From contig JAKAMS010000053.1 of NCBI GenBank assembly GCA_021812745.1, forward strand, positions 1-11,091: a stretch of DNA of 11,091 bases. Direction: 5' to 3'. Below, one piece after another: positions 6,185-11,091 of the stretch (its first letter is position 1; every line of letters starts with the position of its first letter). The notes beneath the pieces were generated by a model. That model worked only from the letters and a program-made list of their open reading frames with translations, had not been told where the DNA came from and did no database searches. Position numbers and translations under genes: made by a program. Origin of the DNA: Bacteroidota bacterium (GTDB lineage Bacteria > Bacteroidota > Ignavibacteria > Ignavibacteriales > Melioribacteraceae).

Positions 6185-7657
6185 ATGAATGATAAACCAA
6201 GATGTAATTGCGGTGTATTCGGAATTTTTGACGCTAAGGATGCAGCATTAACAACTTACTATGGACTGTTATCTTTGCAGCATCGAGGACAAGAAGCTGC
6301 AGGAATAGTTTCCTTGTCATATAATCAAAAAAGTAAACCAATTTTTAATGTTCATAGAAATCTTGGATTAGTCTCGGAAATATTTAATGATGATAAAATA
6401 TTTGAGAATGTTCTTATCGGTTCTAGCGCTATAGGTCATAACCGTTACTCTACAACCGGTTCTTCCGACTCATCTAAAAATATTCAGCCGTTCACAGTGA
6501 ATTACCGGATGGGTAATTTGGCTATTGCACACAACGGTAATTTGACAAATGCAAAAGAATTGCGTGAAGAGTTAGTTAATGACGGGGCAATTTTTCAAAC
6601 AACGAGTGATACTGAAGTAATTTTACATCTGATTGCACGAAGCAAACTTGATAATCAAATAGATCAAATAAAAGAAGCTCTCCAAAAAGTTGAAGGCGCA
6701 TACAGTATTGTTATCTTGACAAATGACAAATTGATTGGTGCAAGAGATCCGCATGGATTCCGTCCTTTATGTGTTGGAAAGATTAATGGCTCATTAATAG
6801 TTACCTCCGAAACTTGCGCTCTTGATATCAATTCTGCTCAATATGTGCGCGATGTAGAACCCGGCGAAATGGTGATAATTGATAACGAAGCAAACAGTTC
6901 CGGCATTGTAAAATCTATAAACATTTATCAAAAAACTTTTCCGAAAAAACATTGTGTCTTTGAGTATATCTATTTTTCGAGACCTGATAGCAGAGTCTTC
7001 GGCACAAATGTAGATAAGATGAGAAGAAAATTAGGAAAAGTACTTGCCGAAAAACATCCGGCAGTTGATATAGACGGCGATAAAATTATTGTCATAAGTG
7101 TTCCGGATAGTTCTAACACTGCGGCGATTGGTTACCAGACTCAATTAGCCAAACAAGGCGTATCTTCAAAACTTGAAATTGGATTGATCCGCAGTCACTA
7201 TATTGGCCGAACTTTTATTTTGCCGGGTCAACGCGCAAGGGAAATCGGAGTAAAAATTAAATTCAATACTGTGAAAGGTGTTCTTGAGAACAAAACAGTT
7301 GTTTTGATTGATGACTCAATTGTAAGAGGAACAACTTCAAAACAGTTGGTTAAATTACTGCGCGAAGCTAATCCTAAATCTATTCATTTGAGAATTTCCT
7401 CACCGCCGATTATTAGTCCATGTTATTATGGAATGGATTTTCCGTCCAAAGAGGAATTGATTGCTAATAAATTTAATGTTGATATCGAAGCAATACGCAA
7501 ATATCTTGATGTGGATACTTTAGAATATCTTACAATAGATGAAATGTTAGAAGCAATGGTAGACCATAAGCCGGATAACTTTTGCACTGCTTGTTTCTCC
7601 GGCATTTATCCGGTAGCAATTAACAAACAGATTACAAAAAATGTTTACGAAGACTAA
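6185..7657 (+). CDS. purF: Amidophosphoribosyltransferase, Fe-S type
   Basis: Catalyses the first committed step of purine synthesis: PRPP and glutamine give 5-phosphoribosylamine. The 490-residue protein has an N-terminal Ntn glutaminase domain starting at C9 (C-GVFGIF), the nucleophile exposed after removal of an 8-residue propeptide. SLQHRGQEAAGI and GHNRYST are typical of the family. The C-terminal phosphoribosyltransferase domain has the PRPP loop D376-D377-SIVRGTT. C257, C413, C467 and C470 correspond to the four [4Fe-4S] ligands of the Bacillus subtilis type enzyme, whose cluster makes it oxygen-sensitive. The E. coli type lacks the propeptide and cluster. The ATG at 6185 is chosen over a TTG at 6167 because the latter lies in the terminator tail and would add residues not usual in the family. 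It is the first gene of an operon; pgsA follows after 8 bases. Confidence 0.96.
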   Translation: MNDKPRCNCGVFGIFDAKDAALTTYYGLLSLQHRGQEAAGIVSLSYNQKSKPIFNVHRNLGLVSEIFNDDKIFENVLIGSSAIGHNRYSTTGSSDSSKNIQPFTVNYRMGNLAIAHNGNLTNAKELREELVNDGAIFQTTSDTEVILHLIARSKLDNQIDQIKEALQKVEGAYSIVILTNDKLIGARDPHGFRPLCVGKINGSLIVTSETCALDINSAQYVRDVEPGEMVIIDNEANSSGIVKSINIYQKTFPKKHCVFEYIYFSRPDSRVFGTNVDKMRRKLGKVLAEKHPAVDIDGDKIIVISVPDSSNTAAIGYQTQLAKQGVSSKLEIGLIRSHYIGRTFILPGQRAREIGVKIKFNTVKGVLENKTVVLIDDSIVRGTTSKQLVKLLREANPKSIHLRISSPPIISPCYYGMDFPSKEELIANKFNVDIEAIRKYLDVDTLEYLTIDEMLEAMVDHKPDNFCTACFSGIYPVAINKQITKNVYED

Positions 7658-7665
7658 TTTGAAAC

Positions 7666-8244
7666 ATGAATAAAATTCTAAAAGAAATTTATCTGTTGCC
7701 AAATCTGATAAGTTTATTCCGGCTGTTATTATTCATCCCATTTATTTTTCTATTTCAGTTGATGAAAGCCGATGATCATTATAGATACTACATTCTTGCA
7801 CTAATTTTAATCGCATTTATTTCTGACCTTCTTGATGGATATACTGCGCGTAAGAGAAACCAAATATCAGAACTTGGGAAAATCATTGATCCTTTAGCAG
7901 ATAAAGTTCTTGTGGCTTTGATTGTTATCAATCTCTTTTTTATGGAAATGATTCCAACGTTCTTTTTCTGGTTAATCATTGTGAGAGATATTTTTATTTT
8001 TCTTGGCGGATTATATATAAAGCAAAAGATTGGTAAGGTGCTTCCATCGAACCTTCTTGGAAAAGCTACAGTTTTTTCAATTGGAATCTTTATCATAATC
8101 ACATTACTAAAATTGAATGAATTGAGTGCTATTTATCAAGGAGTAATGATTATATCTATAACATTATGTTTTGCTTCAGTTATTGGTTATTCATTACGGG
8201 CAAAAGAAATATTAAACTGGAAAAAGAATGAAACTATTCTCTAA
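7666..8244 (+). CDS. pgsA: CDP-alcohol phosphatidyltransferase, likely phosphatidylglycerophosphate synthase
   Basis: An integral membrane enzyme of 192 residues with about five to six hydrophobic helices. The family motif D-x2-DG-x2-AR-x8-G-x3-D-x3-D is complete: D54, D57, G58, A61, R62, G71, D75 and D79. It transfers a phosphatidyl group from CDP-diacylglycerol to an alcohol. Size and the N-terminal LPNLISLFRLLLF-like segment favour glycerol-3-phosphate as acceptor, the first step to phosphatidylglycerol. Substrate cannot be fixed from sequence alone; a related acceptor such as a polyol phosphate is the alternative. It starts 8 bases after purF and overlaps ftsY by 17 bases, so it is probably translated from the same mRNA. 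Confidence 0.9.
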   Translation: MNKILKEIYLLPNLISLFRLLLFIPFIFLFQLMKADDHYRYYILALILIAFISDLLDGYTARKRNQISELGKIIDPLADKVLVALIVINLFFMEMIPTFFFWLIIVRDIFIFLGGLYIKQKIGKVLPSNLLGKATVFSIGIFIIITLLKLNELSAIYQGVMIISITLCFASVIGYSLRAKEILNWKKNETIL

Positions 8245-9154
8245 TCTGAAAAAGTTAAAAGAAGGATTAACAAGAACTCGGGAAAATCTAACCACTAAGA
8301 TTTCAGAAGTTATCACTAGAAAAGTTAAAATAGATGAAAACACTCTAGATGATCTGGAAGAAATATTAATCAATAGTGATTTAGGTAGTAAGTTGACGGA
8401 ACAATTAATCAGCAATGCTAAATCCGCATTATTTAAAGAGCATGATAGGACACTCGATAAAATAAAAGAGATTTTAAAGAAAGAACTTGTCAAACTGATC
8501 CAGCCGCAAGATAAGAAAACCTCTGCAGATTTACTTCCAGACCAAAATAAAGTAAAAATAATTTTAATTATTGGTATTAATGGTTCAGGGAAATCTACAA
8601 CGATTGGAAAACTGGCTTATAAATATAAAACTGAAGGGAAAAGAGTAATTATCGGTTCAGCAGATACTTTCAGAGCTGCGGCAAATGAACAGTTAAAAAG
8701 TTGGGCTACAAAAGCAGGTGTTGATTTAATTGAAGATATATCGAAAGATCCTTCGGCAGTTGTTTATGAAACGGTCAAATCTGCTTTGTTAAACAATTAT
8801 GAAATTGTTTTGATTGATACAGCCGGAAGACTCCACAATAATAAAAATTTGATGTTAGAGCTGAACAAAATAAACGGAGTTATTTCTAATCTGATCCCCG
8901 GAGCACCTCACGAATGTCTTTTAGTAGTTGATGGCAATTCAGGACAAAACGCAATAATGCAGTTTGAGGAGTTTAACAAGTATTCTAATCTAACAGGTGT
9001 TATCATTACTAAACTAGATGGTACTGCCAAAGGCGGTTCTGTTTTGCAGATAGCATCGGAAAAGAATATTCCAATCCGTTACATCGGTTTAGGTGAGGGA
9101 ATGGAAGATCTTCAAGAATTTAACGCAGAAGAATTTGTTGATGCAATGTTTTGA
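8228..9154 (+). CDS. ftsY: Signal recognition particle receptor FtsY
   Basis: An SRP-family GTPase of 308 residues that docks Ffh-ribosome complexes at the inner membrane. The N-terminal helical N domain (about 1-100) begins with a basic amphipathic helix (MKLFSNLKKLKEGL) that can bind membrane. There is no long acidic A domain, as in many non-enterobacterial FtsY proteins. The NG GTPase motifs are present: G1 GINGSGKST (116-124), DTFRAAA (146-152), G3 DTAGR (197-201), DGNSGQNA (235-242), G4 TKLD (261-264), and the closing GLGEGMEDL (287-295). Ffh is excluded because no C-terminal M domain is present. It overlaps the end of pgsA by 17 bases and is the last gene of the operon. Confidence 0.96.
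   Translation: MKLFSNLKKLKEGLTRTRENLTTKISEVITRKVKIDENTLDDLEEILINSDLGSKLTEQLISNAKSALFKEHDRTLDKIKEILKKELVKLIQPQDKKTSADLLPDQNKVKIILIIGINGSGKSTTIGKLAYKYKTEGKRVIIGSADTFRAAANEQLKSWATKAGVDLIEDISKDPSAVVYETVKSALLNNYEIVLIDTAGRLHNNKNLMLELNKINGVISNLIPGAPHECLLVVDGNSGQNAIMQFEEFNKYSNLTGVIITKLDGTAKGGSVLQIASEKNIPIRYIGLGEGMEDLQEFNAEEFVDAMF

Positions 9155-11091
<1,937 letters not shown>

Overview
The window looks like the chromosome of an AT-rich member of the Bacteroidota/Chlorobiota/Ignavibacteriota group. This rests on the feel of the housekeeping proteins (Fe-S type PurF, PgsA, FtsY lacking a long acidic A domain, NifJ-type pyruvate:ferredoxin oxidoreductase) and the often weak Shine-Dalgarno sequences. 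No rRNA or complete taxonomic marker is present, so the assignment is an inference.

Left part (1 to about 6126) is acquired DNA. Positions 1-4400 are a run of integron gene cassettes, all on the + strand. Three cassettes carry unrelated genes: a TPR protein, a 658-residue protein with a C-terminal HEPN-type RNase motif, and a single-pass membrane protein. They are separated by attC recombination sites. In each cassette the first 9-10 bases of the boundary are exactly reverse-complementary to the R'' site after its own gene, which is the signature of an integron cassette. No integron integrase (IntI) is visible, so within this window the array is a cluster of attC sites without an integrase. 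The fourth attC is cut in half near 4400. A secreted-protein gene follows that is not part of a recognisable cassette.

From 5065 to 6126 the island has a recombination module. It holds a broken C-terminal remnant of one tyrosine recombinase, an intact 272-residue tyrosine recombinase of a different kind (not IntI), and a 30-base fragment of the 3' end of a tRNA gene, probably tRNA-Pro. The fragment is read as the right attachment site of an island that entered a tRNA gene. The complete tRNA should lie to the left of the window.

Right part (6127-11091) is the conserved chromosome. The old tRNA terminator is followed at once by a tight purF-pgsA-ftsY operon (purine synthesis, phospholipid synthesis, signal-recognition-particle receptor). 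Then come about 490 bases without a clear gene but with two hairpins, and the 5' part of nifJ, which runs off the right edge.

The most interesting system is the cassette array. It has unusually long (about 187 bp) attC sites, a 2.2 kb cassette carrying a candidate defence RNase, and a position inside a tRNA-targeted island driven by a non-integron recombinase.
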